Below the pieces are notes generated by a model. The model was not told where the DNA came from. It made no database searches and saw only the letters and a list, made by a program, of their open reading frames with translations. The translations under genes and the position numbers were made by a program. Below, one piece after another: positions 26,985 to 38,656 of a DNA stretch of 64,000 nt; positions within the stretch are counted from its first letter, which is position 1; each line of letters opens with the position of its first letter. Source of the DNA: Rhizomys pruinosus (taxonomy: Eukaryota; Chordata; Mammalia; Rodentia; Spalacidae); contig VZQC01012262.1 in assembly GCA_009823505.1 (NCBI GenBank), forward strand, positions 996,723-1,060,722, read 5' to 3'.

Positions 26985-27330
26985 TATAATGTATGTAGGA
27001 AGACCCCATTTGAATTGGGGGCTAGTTCTCAGCTAGCACCCCTCAGGGCACCATGTGGATGGGAGTCATGGAATTTCTCTAACCCTGCCCCAAGAAGGAG
27101 CAAGCAATGTGGCCCAGCAGTAGTATGCAGAGCAGCAGTGTGCAGTGGCACGGAATTGGGGGTCTGCGATTGACTCTGAGAACTGACGTCATTTTGCTTA
27201 TAAAAGCAAGCTATAGCAGGTAATAAATAGAATTCTCCATTACCATCATTACAGAATTCCCGGCCGTTAATTTTTGCGCGCATACAGGCCAAAGCAGGCC
27301 TGAATTTCATTTGAGTGACCAGTGGGTTGG
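26985..27330 (+). repeat. LTR-like fragment (candidate solo LTR)
   Basis: Within 45 bp it shows a perfect CRE TGACGTCA (27184-27191), TATAAAA (27199-27205) and AATAAA (27222-27227), followed by sequence richer in CpG than its surroundings. This order and spacing is typical of the U3-R region of class II rodent endogenous retroviral LTRs. I could not fix TG/CA ends, a target-site duplication or a primer-binding site, and no retroviral coding sequence is visible nearby. Confidence 0.4.
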
Positions 27331-27730
27331 ACAGTGGTCCTTTAGACCACCAATCTGGATAGCTGGTATGGTGAAGTGAATTGTGAGTGGGCATAGGCTG
27401 AATGAAGATAGGCAATCAGCCATCAGCCTGAAATTCCTGTCCAGGGCCCAGCAGTCTTTGGGCAGGTGGGAAAGCATGGCCAAGGTGGAAAACGTTCTGT
27501 TGTCCCGGGCTAAGGACCTGAGTTGGAAGTACCTCTCAGGTCAAGTTACAAAAGTAACCAACTGACCTCCACGCTGAGGGGTCAGTTCCCTACAGTGGCT
27601 GCAGGTGGGTATTGTGCTCCCCTTTCCTTAGCAGGACCACACTGTACCTGCTCATGCGTGGCAAAGAATGCTTCCTACAACTGTAACCTTCTACAGATAG
27701 TAGCTACAGCCTTATCCAAAAAAGGAAAAC

Positions 27731-27845
27731 AGCTGTGCATGGTAGTGTAATCTTAGCTACTAGGGAGGCTGAGGCAGAAGGAGGATGAGTTCAAGGTCAC
27801 CTTGAAAAAAATCAGGAAGATCACATCTCAACAAAAGGAAAAACA
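27731..27845 (+). repeat. 7SL-derived monomer (B1/PB1-like)
   Basis: The sequence 'gtgcatggtagtgtaatctt' then 'ggaggctgaggcagaaggag' is closer to the old proto-B1 type. Confidence 0.6.
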
Positions 27846-29369
27846 AAGTATAAACATCTTAAATCAAACAAACAAAAACCCCACTGACTACATAAAACTG
27901 CCTTAATGGTCATGCTATATGGCTCAACCTAAGAGATGACAGTCAGGCTATTTGTTGTTTGGTGAAGAGAGGGGAAAAAAGTTATTAAAGGTGGGGGAAA
28001 CTATTTCTTTGAAAGGAACACTGTGTGGACCTCGTGCTTTAGAGAAACCAACAGGAAATAAAGTAAATCACACAAATTCACACCTCTTTCATTTTCTAAA
28101 ATGAGCATAATGATGCCATTTCAAATAAAAATTACTGAAAAGTTTTAGGTATCTTTTCTAGAGTTTTGTTTTGTTTTTTGAGACAGGTCTTATAGCACAG
28201 ACTAGCCTCCGACTCACTACAGAGCTGAGGAAATAATGGGCTGGGTTTTTTGTTTTATTTTTTATTTATTTTTTATTTTTTTTGATAGGCTGGTTTATAG
28301 GCTTGTGCAGGTTCTTAGTTTTCTAAACTAAAGAACCATAAAAATGCAAAATTTCATTCTCCAAACTATAAAATGCATGGCACAAATAACAAAATGGTAA
28401 AGGTTCTGAAACACATCTAGTTATATACACCCCAGGTTTCCTGGGTTAGCTAGAAGCCCACAAAACTGAAAAATTTCAGTGTGTGGGTGCTTAAAATGTA
28501 TGATTTTGACTGGCATTTTCCTGGAATTAAGTAATGGGTTTGCAAATAAAGGTTGCAAAAATCTGAATTCCTGTTCAACTGTGTTTTAGTTGCCTTGATA
28601 GAAAACTTAGCTGGCAGATTTTATTTGAACTCAACAAAAGTTCTTTCACTAATTCATTATTACATGGCTGCTAAGCGATGAGTAAGCTTTAAAGATCACG
28701 TGGGTAAAACAAGCTGTTGAAAGTACTTGCTTTTAATCAGACTGTAGATTTTCTGCCAACTGTTTAGCCTATGAATTTTGACTATAGGAAAGATCACTTT
28801 TTTTAATTTAACAAAAGGATGAATCAATTCTACCACCAAAATCAAATTCTCAAACCCTTACAGCACATAGCTCCAGTATACTCTTGGTCAAACTAACTGA
28901 AGGACACTTTAATGCACAGAAAATAAACCAATGGGCCATTCCGCTTTATGTTTAGCCACGCTTCCTTCCTGGCTCTCCATCCTTCACAATCCTACCCTCG
29001 TATCTCCAACATCAAACAACCCTATGATGAAGGACAGATAACACTATTTCCCTCTACTGTAATAGGCATGACTTCTTTACTGTAATAGGCATGATTTTCA
29101 ACTTCTTCAGTGAAACTTAAAGGTATTTTCTAAGATCTGTTAACTCTTTTCCTCCATGATTATTACTCAGTGATACAATCAAGAAATGACAATGCCAAGT
29201 TCCACAAACAGTTCTCCTAAATCTATGGGTGGGGGGGAGAGAAAGAGCTTTTCATTTAAGATGAGGAAAAACTGTGCTCCTGGAACGTATTTACAAAAGG
29301 AGATATTGGATGGGTTTGGCAAAAAGGCCATAGTTGTTCCAGCCTTCTAAAGTAGTTTACTTTTTTTTG

Positions 29370-29618
29370 GGGGGGGGATATTTTTGAGACAGGGTCTCCC
29401 TTTAGTCCCAGCTGGCCTGGAGCTTGCTCTGTAGACCAGGCTGGCCTTGAACTCACAGAGATCTGTCTGCCTCTGCCTCCCTAGTGCTTTATGTTTAGCA
29501 ACCACACCCAGTTTAAAGACGGTTCTTAGCCGCCATGTAGGTGCTGGGAATCAAAGCCCCGGTCCTCTTCAAGAGCAATCGACGCTCTTAACTGTTGAGC
29601 CATCTCTCTAGGCCCTAA
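29370..29618 (-). repeat. Reverse B1 SINE joined to truncated reverse B2
   Basis: The B1 is at 29370-29512 and the B2 head half at 29513-29618, the same arrangement as at 5106-5347. Confidence 0.85.
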
Positions 29619-29710
29619 AGTAGTTTACTTTTAGATCACCTGTGTGAGGACATTTTAAAGGAGGTAGTAAGAGACAGTGAAGGCATAAGAAATTAAAATC
29701 CACAATAAGA

Positions 29711-29925
29711 GGCTGGAGAGATGGCTCTGTGGTGAAGAGTACTGGCTGCTCTTGCAGAAGACCTGGGTTTGGTTGCTAGCACTCTTATGGCAGCTCACAA
29801 CTGTTTGCAACCTCAGTTCCAGGGGATCTGACATCATCTTCTGGCCTCTGTGGGCACCAGGCGCCCTTGAGGTACACATACATACATGCAAACAAACATT
29901 CATGCCCATTAAAAGATTTAAAACA
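29711..29925 (+). repeat. B2 SINE
   Basis: Older forward copy lying 52 bp from ZNF451 exon 29977-30042. Confidence 0.82.
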
Positions 29926-29976
29926 ACAACAACAACAAAAACACAGCCAAGCCCAGTAGAGATGACCTCTGGTTAC

Positions 29977-30042
29977 CTTCTGTGGATCTGAGTTCCTCTA
30001 CTGAAGGGCTTTTCACACTCACAGCATCATCACTGTCGCATT
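29977..30042 (-). CDS. Znf451: ZNF451 penultimate coding exon
   Basis: Acceptor TATTACAG and donor AGAAG|GTAACC. After completing a Glu codon it encodes CDSDDAVSVKSPSVEELRST and then Glu plus one base of Asp. It is an acidic, Ser-rich linker of the kind that varies between mammals, between the NYN-like region and the C-terminal UIM, and it supplies the acidic start of the UIM. Confidence 0.95.
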
Positions 30043-30109
30043 CTGTAATAAAGAATAAGTGGAAATATTTCTGAAAAAGTTGTCCTAAGTTCTGTATTCT
30101 CAAACAAAA

Positions 30110-30222
30110 TTTGGGTGGGGGACGTCCTCATTCTATAGCTAAAACTAGCCTCAAATTCATGGTAATACTCCTGCCCCAGCCTCTTAAGTGCAGGAATTAT
30201 GGATGTGAGCCCCACACCTAGC
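30110..30222 (-). repeat. B1-like SINE remnant
   Basis: Old reverse copy ending 'gtgagccccacacctagc', starting about 70 bp upstream of exon 29977-30042. Confidence 0.6.
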
Positions 30223-30353
30223 TGAATATTATTTTAAAAGATGAAAAAATGTATTCATTTGTAGTCTACCACTGATTCAGTTTTGTTATTAATGTTTAAA
30301 TTTGTTATTAATGTTTAAAAACAAATTAAACAATATTAAAAACTGATAAAGTT

Positions 30354-30580
30354 GGGGCTGGAGAGATGGCCTAGCGGTTAAGAGCACAGACTGCTCTTGC
30401 AGAGGATCTGGGTTCAATCCCCAGCACCCACATGGCGGCTGAGAACCGTCTTTAACTCCAGTTCCAGGGGAATCTGACACCCTCTTCTGATCTCCGAGGC
30501 ATTGCACAACACGGGTGCCAAACCTACATGCAGACAGTACATTCGTACACATAAAAAAATAAATAAAATTTTTTAAAAAA
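30354..30580 (+). repeat. B2 SINE
   Basis: Full forward copy close to the consensus. Confidence 0.92.
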
Positions 30581-31039
30581 TCTAAAAAAAAACACACCAA
30601 AACTGATAAAGTCTCCTGTTTGTTTGGCTCTGTGGCTTTCATTCCCTCGCCCCTCCCTTCTTTCTCATGCTGTTATTAAACACATGTGCCACTAGGCCTG
30701 GCATGACTAGTCATTTTTAATAAAAATGTAAATGGACATTTGTCAATTTATATCAACATACAATTACATGTAAGAAGATATATACACACATATGATGACT
30801 GACTCAGAGTCAAAGTAACTGTAAGTCACAGAACATATTTACTTCTGTTCAAACACTGAAAAGTTTGAACTTTTCACTAAAAACTAAAAATTTACAACTA
30901 CCCATGAAAAAATTAAATTTCTGTATTTCATTATATTTGTTACACAAATTGGTTTTGCCATTCTGGCAAACTGCTTCAAATATTTCAAGCAATTTCTTAG
31001 AGAAATAAAACAGTTTAAGCATTAAGATGTTAAAAATAA

Positions 31040-31175
31040 GGAGGGCCAACAAGATGGCTCAGCCACTAAAGGTACTTGCCACCAAGCCTGAGTTTGAACC
31101 CCGGAACCCACATGGTGGAAGAAAAGAACCCACTCCACTCACATGCAGTGGTGCACATGCCCATGCAAACACCCA
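31040..31175 (+). repeat. B3 SINE
   Basis: The sequence 'cttgccaccaagcctgagtt' marks the B3 head. Confidence 0.75.
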
Positions 31176-31896
31176 GGAATTTTCATTACCAGTACAATTT
31201 AAAGTCAAAATTAGTCAAAAGCAGCATGTAAGGACTGATCTAAACACTAATCTCCTCATGAAAGGCCTAAGACTTTGAACCTGCAGGTCTGAATCACAAT
31301 GAGTAGCTTGGCACTGGGCTGGCAAATATAAAAGTTTCTTTTGCTCCAATCAACTCTATCAATAAAACAAAGGAAATCATGGAAATTCTGTTTTCAGTGT
31401 ATATGCACAATATTAATTGTGCTATATAGACTGGGAAAAGAACAGGCAGATTGGCCTTTAGAATTAAATTCAAGAAGTATTTTACATAACAATACTCTGT
31501 GGCAAAATATTTCTCATTGCATCTCATTCTCAAGAAAGGACACTAGTCCAAACACTGAGCATTGTAACTCATATATTCTCTGAGACAATTATTCAGAGTG
31601 GAGGAAGACAACTGTCCAGAAGACACTGTCCCAAACCCAATGTAGTAACTCCATATACTCAGACACTGATCCACACTCAGTGGAAGAAAGGGCATCTAGG
31701 GCATTTCTTTCATGCGCCACCACGCCCGGCTAGGGCATTTCTTACAGCTATATGTTATAGAAGACAAACTGCCCACTGCAATGTTTGAAGTTCTTGTATA
31801 CACAACTTGAACAACCTGTAAACATAGGAATATTGGTTTCATTATGAGATGTAAGGACTGCACTTCGAATATAGTTCAGTTTACACCCTCCCCCCC

Positions 31897-32027
31897 CAAG
31901 ACAGGGTCTCCCTGTAGCCCCAGCTGTCCTGGAACTTGCTCTGTAGACCAGGCTGGCCTTGAACTCACAAAGATCCACCTGCCTGTGCCTCCTGAGTGCT
32001 AGGATTAAAGGCGTGTGCCACTGGCTA
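31897..32027 (-). repeat. B1 SINE
   Basis: Reverse copy, 'aagacagggtctccctgtag' to 'aaggcgtgtgccactggc'. Confidence 0.88.
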
Positions 32028-32086
32028 CAAAATTTATCTTTTGACAAAAAAGGAATAAGCCAGAATATTTAAGAAAGAGAAAACCT

Positions 32087-32838
32087 GCTGGGCGTGGTGG
32101 CAGGCAGAGGCAGGCAGATCTTTTTTAGTTCAAGGCCAGTCTGGTCTACAGAGTGAGCTCCAGGCCAGCTGGGACTAAAGGAAGACCCCGTCTCAAAAAA
32201 AAAGAAAAAACTCTCGTATCTACCTTCATGTAAACAGCAGTATCATTAGTCTATAGCAGAACTCATCCTTACTCTTAAAAATACATGGGCTGCCGGGCGT
32301 GGTGGCGCACGCCTTTAATCCTAGCACTTGGGAGGCAGAGGCAGGCGGATCTTTGTGAGTTCAAGGCCAGCCTGGTCTAAAGAGTGAGTTCCAGGATAGC
32401 TGGGACTACAGGGAGACCCTGTCTCGAAAAGACCAAAAAAAAAAAAACATAAATAAATAAAAAATACATGGGCTGGGCGTGGTGGCACATGCCTTTGATC
32501 CTAGCACTTGGGAGGCAGAGGCAGGCGGATCTTTTTTAGTTCAAGGCCAGTCTGGTCTACAGAGTGAGCTCCAGGCCAGCTGGGACTAAAGGAAACCCCC
32601 ATCTCAAAAAAAAAAGAAAAAACAGCAGTATCATTAGTCTATAGCAGAACTCATCCTTACTCTTAAAAATACATGGGCTGCCGGGCGTGGTGGCACACGC
32701 CTTTAATCCTAGCACTTGGGAGGCAGAGGCAGGCGGATCTTTGTGAGTTCAAGGCCAGCCTAGTCTACACAGTGAGTTCCAGGACAGCTGGGGCTATGGA
32801 GAGACCCTGTCTCTCCGTTAAAAAAAAAAAAAAAAAAC
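32087..32838 (+). repeat. Cluster of four forward B1 SINEs with an internal tandem duplication
   Basis: B1 copies lie at 32087-32205, 32292-32440, 32473-32612 and 32678-32838. The first and third share an unusual variant ('cggatcttttttagttcaag', 'ctgggactaaagg'). The second and fourth share another. The spacer 'acagcagtatcattagtcta' occurs at about 32234 and again at 32622, so a ~388 bp block of two B1s plus spacer is duplicated. Confidence 0.92.
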
Positions 32839-33028
32839 ACGGTAATTTACAAGGAGTGGGGGTTACTTTTATAACTGGTGTGTATTAAAGAAAGTTTGAC
32901 TCCTAACAAGGGATACTCATCAAAAGAAAAGCATTGTGTAGATACAGAAAATTATTTAAATTTTCACGTTAAAATCCCAAAATGTATTACTGTTGCAGAA
33001 TAAACATTGCTTTTAAAAAATAAAATCA

Positions 33029-33260
33029 GGGCTGGAGAGATGGCCTAGCGGTTAAGAGCACCGACTGCTCTTGCAGAGGACCTGGGTTCGATCCCCAGCA
33101 CCCACATGGTGGCTGAGAACCATCTTTAACTCCAGTTCCAGGGGAATCCAATGTCCTCTTCTGACCTCCGCGGCACTGCACGACATGGGTGCACAAACCT
33201 ACATGCAGACAGTACATTTATACACATACAAGAATAAATAAAAATTAAAAAAAAAAAGAG
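33029..33260 (+). repeat. B2 SINE
   Basis: Full forward copy very close to the window consensus, hence probably young. Confidence 0.93.
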
Positions 33261-33609
33261 AATAAGATTCATAACAGAATTCTCTTTAAAAAAATAAAAT
33301 AAAATCAAGCTAAGAACATGGCTTAGCAATTAAGTAAATAGACTTGCTCTCATAAGGTCTGTGTTAAAAAATAAAATCAAAATAAAAAAAATAATCTTTC
33401 TAAATCATAGCTTCCTTACCTGTAAAAATGGGATTTGTAATCTAACACATCATACTTCAAAGACTATAAAAAGAGAATTAAAAAACATGGAATTTGAAAA
33501 TGTATCTAAACATCTTTAAATGTTCAATGTAAGTATAAAAACAGCTAGCATATTTGTTGGAACTATGGTAAAAAAATATTAGTTCACTTATCTTTTTTGT
33601 TTGTTTTTG

Positions 33610-33995
33610 GTCTTTTCAAGACAGTCTCCCTGTAGCCCCAGCTGTCCTGGAACTCACTCTGTAGACCAGGCTGGCCTTGGACTCACAGAGATCCGCTTGC
33701 CTCTGCCTCTCAAGTGCTAGGATTAAAGGCATGCGCCACCACACCAGGCTTAGTTCACTTTAAAAACTGAAAACTAGAGGGGCTGGAGAGATGGCCTAGC
33801 AGTTAAGAGTGCCAACCGCTCTTGCAGAGGACTTGGGTTCGATCCCCAGCACCCACATGGCGGTTGAGAACTGTCTTTAATTCCAGTTCCAGGGGAATCC
33901 GACACCCTCTTCTGACCTCTGCAGCATTGCACGACACAGGTGCACAAATCTACATGCAGACAGTACATTCAATCATATACAAAAGTAATTAAAAA
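33610..33995. repeat. Reverse B1 then forward B2
   Basis: B1 on minus at 33610-33751; B2 on plus at 33779-33995. A weak B1-like remnant lies further right at about 34160-34260. Confidence 0.88.
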
Positions 33996-34308
33996 AAAAA
34001 CAAACCTGAAAACTAGAGTGACACATGCCACATTCATCTCTAAAACATGAACTACTACAAGTTGTGAACAAAATGTTAGAGACCTAAGACATGAGTGCAT
34101 GGAGCGCCCCTAATAAGGATTCCTAGAAAAAGTTCCATTATTTTTGTTTCTTCTTGTCTTACTTTTTGAGAAAGGATCTCCTTAGATAGCCTTGAATTTA
34201 TAACTTCCTTATCTCTGTCTTCAAGTAATATATTGCAGTGTATACCACTGCACCAGGCTCCCTGGTATTAAGAAAGTGGGAGGGGGAAAAAAAAAAAGAA
34301 AGTGAGAG

Positions 34309-34572
34309 GGGCTGGAGAGATGGCTCAGTGGTTAAGAGTGCCCACTGCTCTTGCAGAGGACCCAGGTTCGATTCCCAGCACCCACGTGGGGGCTAAGAAC
34401 GGTCTTTAAGCCGGGTATGGTGGGGCATGCTTTTAATCCTAGCACTCGGGAGGCAGAGACAGGCGGATCTCTGTTGAGTTCAAGGCCAGCCTGGTCTACA
34501 GAGGGAGTTCTAAGACAACAGCTGGGGCTATAGTGAGATCCTATCTCAAAAAAAAAAAAAAAAAAAAAAAAA
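34309..34572 (+). repeat. Truncated B2 followed by B1
   Basis: The B2 (34309-34407) stops at 'ggctaagaacggtctttaa' and runs straight into a B1 (34410-34572) with a 27-bp A-tail. Confidence 0.88.
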
Positions 34573-35307
34573 GTGAGAATGAGTGCAGGGGTGGAATAGT
34601 GGAATAGAAAACAGAATTAATGGAAGGGGTCCACAAGTTACATTTATATGTGTCCACAAGGATTTGTAAACATACCACAGCTAAATCAAATATGAATGCT
34701 GGAACCCTGATACTGGAGAGATACTAAGGCAAAAAGCTTTGACACAACCAAATTTAATTTAAAGGCTCACCCTGCCTGTAAAAGTAACTGATTCTCCCTA
34801 ACCAAGTCAAAGACTTGGAAAAAAAAAAATACTAGTCAAGTTATCTTGCTTTCCCCTCCTAGTCAAGCAGAAATAAGACTTAGGACCAAGTGACTAAACA
34901 GGACTACATGAATCAACAACTCTAAATATCTTTATTTTTACTTGGCTAAGTATTTCCCGAAAGACTTCCAATTAATTGAAAATTTAATAACAGCTAAGGT
35001 TCAGTTTGCAGCACCATAATAACAAAAAAAAAACACTTCCGCTGTATACTCAAGATGAGAGTTTTATCTGCTGGTTAGCACCTGGGAGTATGGGGACTAC
35101 ATATTTGAAAATTTTAGGTAACATGTTATACCCATGTTTATTTTATGAGAAAGCTTTCTTCAGATTCTCATAGAGATCTATTGAACCCCTACCCAAAAAC
35201 TATATTGCACTAAGAAACTGTCTGGTAGCTGTATCTCGAGATTAGTAAGAAGTTATCCTGGCATTCTCCCAAGCTAACCTAAGGCTCAATGAGAACAATT
35301 CATAGAC

Positions 35308-35424
35308 AATGGGTGTAGTGGTATACACCTGTAGTCACAGATACTCAGGAAGCTGAGGCAGGAGGACCACTTGAGCCTAGATGTTTAAAGCCACCCTGAG
35401 CAAAACGGGAAGAGAGCATCTCAG
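35308..35424 (+). repeat. Proto-B1-like SINE
   Basis: Old 7SL-type monomer, 'gaagctgaggcaggaggacc'. Confidence 0.6.
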
Positions 35425-35601
35425 AGCCCCACCCCCAACCCACCCCTAACTTTCTTTCTTATTATAGTTTCCTACCAGGAAATTTTCTGTCTTTAAATCT
35501 TCCATGAAGAAAAATATGCACTTAAATTATACAACTATATCTGAACAAACTATTTTTTTTTATTTTAGAGTTAAAAAAGAATGAGTTCTTTAGACTCTTT
35601 T

Positions 35602-35817
35602 TTTAAATTATTATTTTTTATGTGTATGAGTGTACTGTCTGCATGTAGGTTTGTGCACCCGTGTCATGCAATGCCACAGAGGTCAGAAGAGGGCGTCAGA
35701 TTTCCCTGGAACTGGAGTTAAATGGTTCTTAGCCACCATGTGGGTGCTGGGAATCAAACCCAAGTCCTCTGCAAGAGCATTCGGTGCTCTTAACCACTTA
35801 GCCATCTCTCCAGCCCC
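35602..35817 (-). repeat. B2 SINE
   Basis: Full reverse copy. Confidence 0.92.
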
Positions 35818-36289
35818 CTAGACTCATTCTTACATATAAGGTAAATCTTTTGATTTAAAGACTACTTAATTACTTAATTTCAATTAGTTTCACTACTTTA
35901 AAAATATAGTGGCTAGGAAGTACTATATTTCCTTGTTATGTAAGTACTAATAAGCATAGCTATTAATTTACTAAACATCCAAAGTGCTTCATATACTGTG
36001 CTAGATCGTTTTACATATACCACCAATTCTTAAACCTAAAAGATATGAAAAAGTAACTTGCCTGAGATCACTTGGCTAGGAAGCAGCAAAGTTAGCATCT
36101 GATCAAAGCCCTTCTTTATGCAGTGTACAATCTCTGCATTTCGCAACATTCAGAATAAAGGTACCATGTTCCTCCAAAAAGTAGGAAGTTCAAATGAGTA
36201 CTAAATATGGATGATAAAAGAAAAGAATACCTAGGGCATCAGGGCACTCAGAAAGGCATAATCAGCAGGTATCACGAACTTGCTTTTTT

Positions 36290-36530
36290 TTTTATTAATT
36301 TTATTTATTCCTGTATGTGTATGAATGTACTGTCTGCATGCAAGTCTGTGCACCCGTGTCGTGCAATGCTGCGGAGGTCAGAAGAGGGTGTCAGATTCCC
36401 CTGGAACTGGAGTTCTCCTGGAATTGGAGTTTCAGACGGTTTTTGGCCGCCATTTGAATGCTGGGGATCGAACCCGGGTCCTCTGCAAGAGCGATCGGCG
36501 CTCTTAACCGCTAGGTCATCTCTCCAGCCC
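36290..36530 (-). repeat. B2 SINE
   Basis: Full reverse copy with the extra 'ggaattggagtt' segment also seen in the copies at 6693, 42465 and 58060, marking a B2 subgroup with a short internal duplication. Confidence 0.92.
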
Positions 36531-36864
36531 ACGAACTTGCTTCTTAATGTAACCCATCAGACCTATTCATATGCAGCATTCATTCCAATTCACAACAGGT
36601 ATCACACCCCAAATTCTAAAAGAAATGTTCCCAAACTAGCATGAAAGAAGATAAAAGAAGTTGGCCTAGTATGGCAAAGGCAGGAGGATAAAAGGAGGGA
36701 CAACAAAGAAGGGCTTTATTGACTTGGTTTTGTTTTTAAAAGAAGCCAAACACAAATGAAGTGGTGAAAATAAAAATTAGAGAACAGGAAGACAGTACTA
36801 AGCACTAAGGCACAGTATAAACATGCAAGGTTTCATTTTCTTTCATCACCTTGTATTATTACTT

Positions 36865-37180
36865 TGTCTTTTGCTTTGTGTGCATATGTAGCCAAGGCTA
36901 GCCTTAAACTCACAACTACTTCTGGCTCCGCCTCCCTGAGTGCTGGATTATGGTTATAGACCACAACCAGCATCATTATTCTGCTTTAAAAAGTATAGCT
37001 GAAGCCAGGCGTGGTGGCGCACGCCTTTAATCCTAGCACTTGGGAGGCAGAGGCAGGCGGATCTTTGTGAGTTCAAGGCCAGCCTGGTCTACAGAGTGAG
37101 TTCCAGGACAGCTGGGGCTATAGGGAGACCCTGTCTCTAAAACACCAAAAATAAATAAATAAATAAATAAAAAGTATAGC
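36865..37180. repeat. B1 remnant (minus) and young B1 (plus)
   Basis: An old reverse remnant lies at 36865-36972. A full forward B1 at 37004-37145 ends in a short (AAAT)n tail to 37172. Confidence 0.82.
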
Positions 37181-37185
37181 TGAGG

Positions 37186-37645
37186 GGCTGAAGAGATAGC
37201 CTAGCGGTTAAGAGCGCCTGCCGACCGCTCTTACAGAGGACCCGGGTTCGATCCCCAGCACCCACATGGCGGCCGAGAACCATCTGAAACTCCAATTCCA
37301 GGTGAACTCCAGTTCCAGGGGAATCCGAGACCCTCTTCTGACCTCCGCAGCACTGCATAACACGGGTACACAAACTTGCATGCAGACAGTACATTCATAC
37401 ATGTACAGAAATAAATAAAATTAAAAAAAAAAAAAAAGCACTGACTGCTCTTGCAGAGGACCCGGGTTCGATCCCCAGTGCCGACATGGCAGCTGAGAAG
37501 TGTCTGTAACTCCGATTCCAGGAGAACTTCAGTTCCAGGGGAATCCGAGACCCTCTTCTGACCTCCGCGGCATTGCATGACACGGGTGCACACACCTGCA
37601 TGCAGACAGTACACTCATACACATACAAAAATAAATAAAAAATTT
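37186..37645 (+). repeat. B2 SINE dimer-like pair
   Basis: A full forward B2 (37186-37437) has its A-tail fused directly to a second B2 (37438-37645) that lacks the first ~45 bp of its head, starting at 'gcactgactgctcttgcaga'. Confidence 0.9.
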
Positions 37646-37689
37646 TAAAAAGTTAAATAAATAAATAAATAGAAAGTATAGCTGAGTGC

Positions 37690-37790
37690 TAAACACGGTG
37701 GTACATCCCAGCACTTGGGAGGTAAGGGCAAGAAGACCAGAAGTTCAAGGCCTACCTGGGCATGAGAGTCCTGGTTTCAAAAAACCAACA
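37690..37790 (+). repeat. B1-like SINE remnant
   Basis: The sequence 'aacacggtggtacatcccag' followed by a degraded B1 body. Confidence 0.6.
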
Positions 37791-37994
37791 AAGGGCTAAA
37801 ATTATAATTTTATAGAAATAAACTGATCCACTATAACTGGTGATTAGAGTAACATTATCCATTTGGGGGTTTTAATAAAAACATAGTTCCAAATATATTG
37901 AAAAAAAAAAAAAAGAGAGAGCAGCAAACAGAAATGAAAAATTTTAAAGGATACAATAAGAATGCTAAAAAGCAGCCAGTTTTCTTTTTTTTTT

Positions 37995-38145
37995 TTTTTG
38001 GTCTTTTCGAGACAGGGTCTCCCTGTAGTCCCAGCTGTCCTGCAACTCCCTAAGTAGACCAGGCTGGCCTTGAACTCACAGAGATCTGCCTGCCTCTGCC
38101 TCCTGAGTGCTGGGATTAAAGGTGTGCGCCACCACGCCTGGCAAC
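37995..38145 (-). repeat. B1 SINE
   Basis: Full reverse copy with poly-T at the left. Confidence 0.92.
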
Positions 38146-38343
38146 ACTTTGCTTTCTAAAAAAACTGAAGATAAATGAGAAATTTCAGAAATAAAGTGAA
38201 GATTTGAATTCTGAGCTTTAATACAAGAAGAATATATATTTTAGACAAGTGGATACTGATTTTTATATATGAGAATTTAAAAAAGGCTATGGAAAATTAA
38301 TGTGAATAATCTTTATTCTGAAATACCTAACAATGAAAGTAAC

Positions 38344-38470
38344 ACTAGGCATAATGATACAGGCTTACATCCCAGCACTTAGGGAGATAGAGACAAGGAG
38401 GATCAGGAGTCAAGACCAATCCCTCCTACACAGTGAGTTCCAGGCCAGCCTAGGCTACAAGAGACTCTGC
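38344..38470 (+). repeat. B1 SINE (diverged)
   Basis: Forward copy, 'actaggcataatgatacagg' onward. Confidence 0.65.
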
Positions 38471-38656
38471 TCATAATAAATACAAACAATTAAGTATCCA
38501 AGTGAGATTAGGAAAGGATGAGGAAGAATGAAAGAACAGAGCACGAGGTAGGTATAGGGAACAAACGACAGTTCATCAGCCGACAGCAGTTTATTGGTTT
38601 CTTTCATCAGTGAAATCTCTTCCTTTTGGGGGATTTGCACTGTGGCAACTGCGTAC

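Larger units (their letters stand above)
17203..29976 (-). other. ZNF451 last intron
   Basis: This 12.8 kb intron holds SINEs, an L1 fragment, the tandem 1.9-2.2 kb unclassified repeat (18540-22280), three CA/TG microsatellites and an LTR-like fragment near 27.2 kb. I see nothing recognisable in 23645-24090, 24870-25185, 25335-26120, 26340-26630 and 28235-29365. Confidence 0.65.
30043..38656 (-). other. ZNF451 intron
   Basis: An 8.6 kb intron with SINE clusters, notably the four B1 copies at 32.1-32.8 kb. Stretches with nothing recognisable: 30585-31035, 31180-31890, 33265-33605, 34575-35300, 35820-36285, 36535-36860 and 38150-38340. Confidence 0.65.

Noticed and set aside
27029..27415. 128-codon minus-strand frame
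   Set aside because: It overlaps the LTR-like motif array and has no recognisable protein similarity.
32673..32888. Recurring peptides such as WWHTPLILALGRQRQADL
   Set aside because: Translations of B1 SINEs, not a gene family.
33029..33260. Recurring Cys-rich peptides such as YCLHVGLCTHVVQC across the window
   Set aside because: They are antisense translations of B2 SINEs, present wherever a B2 copy lies.
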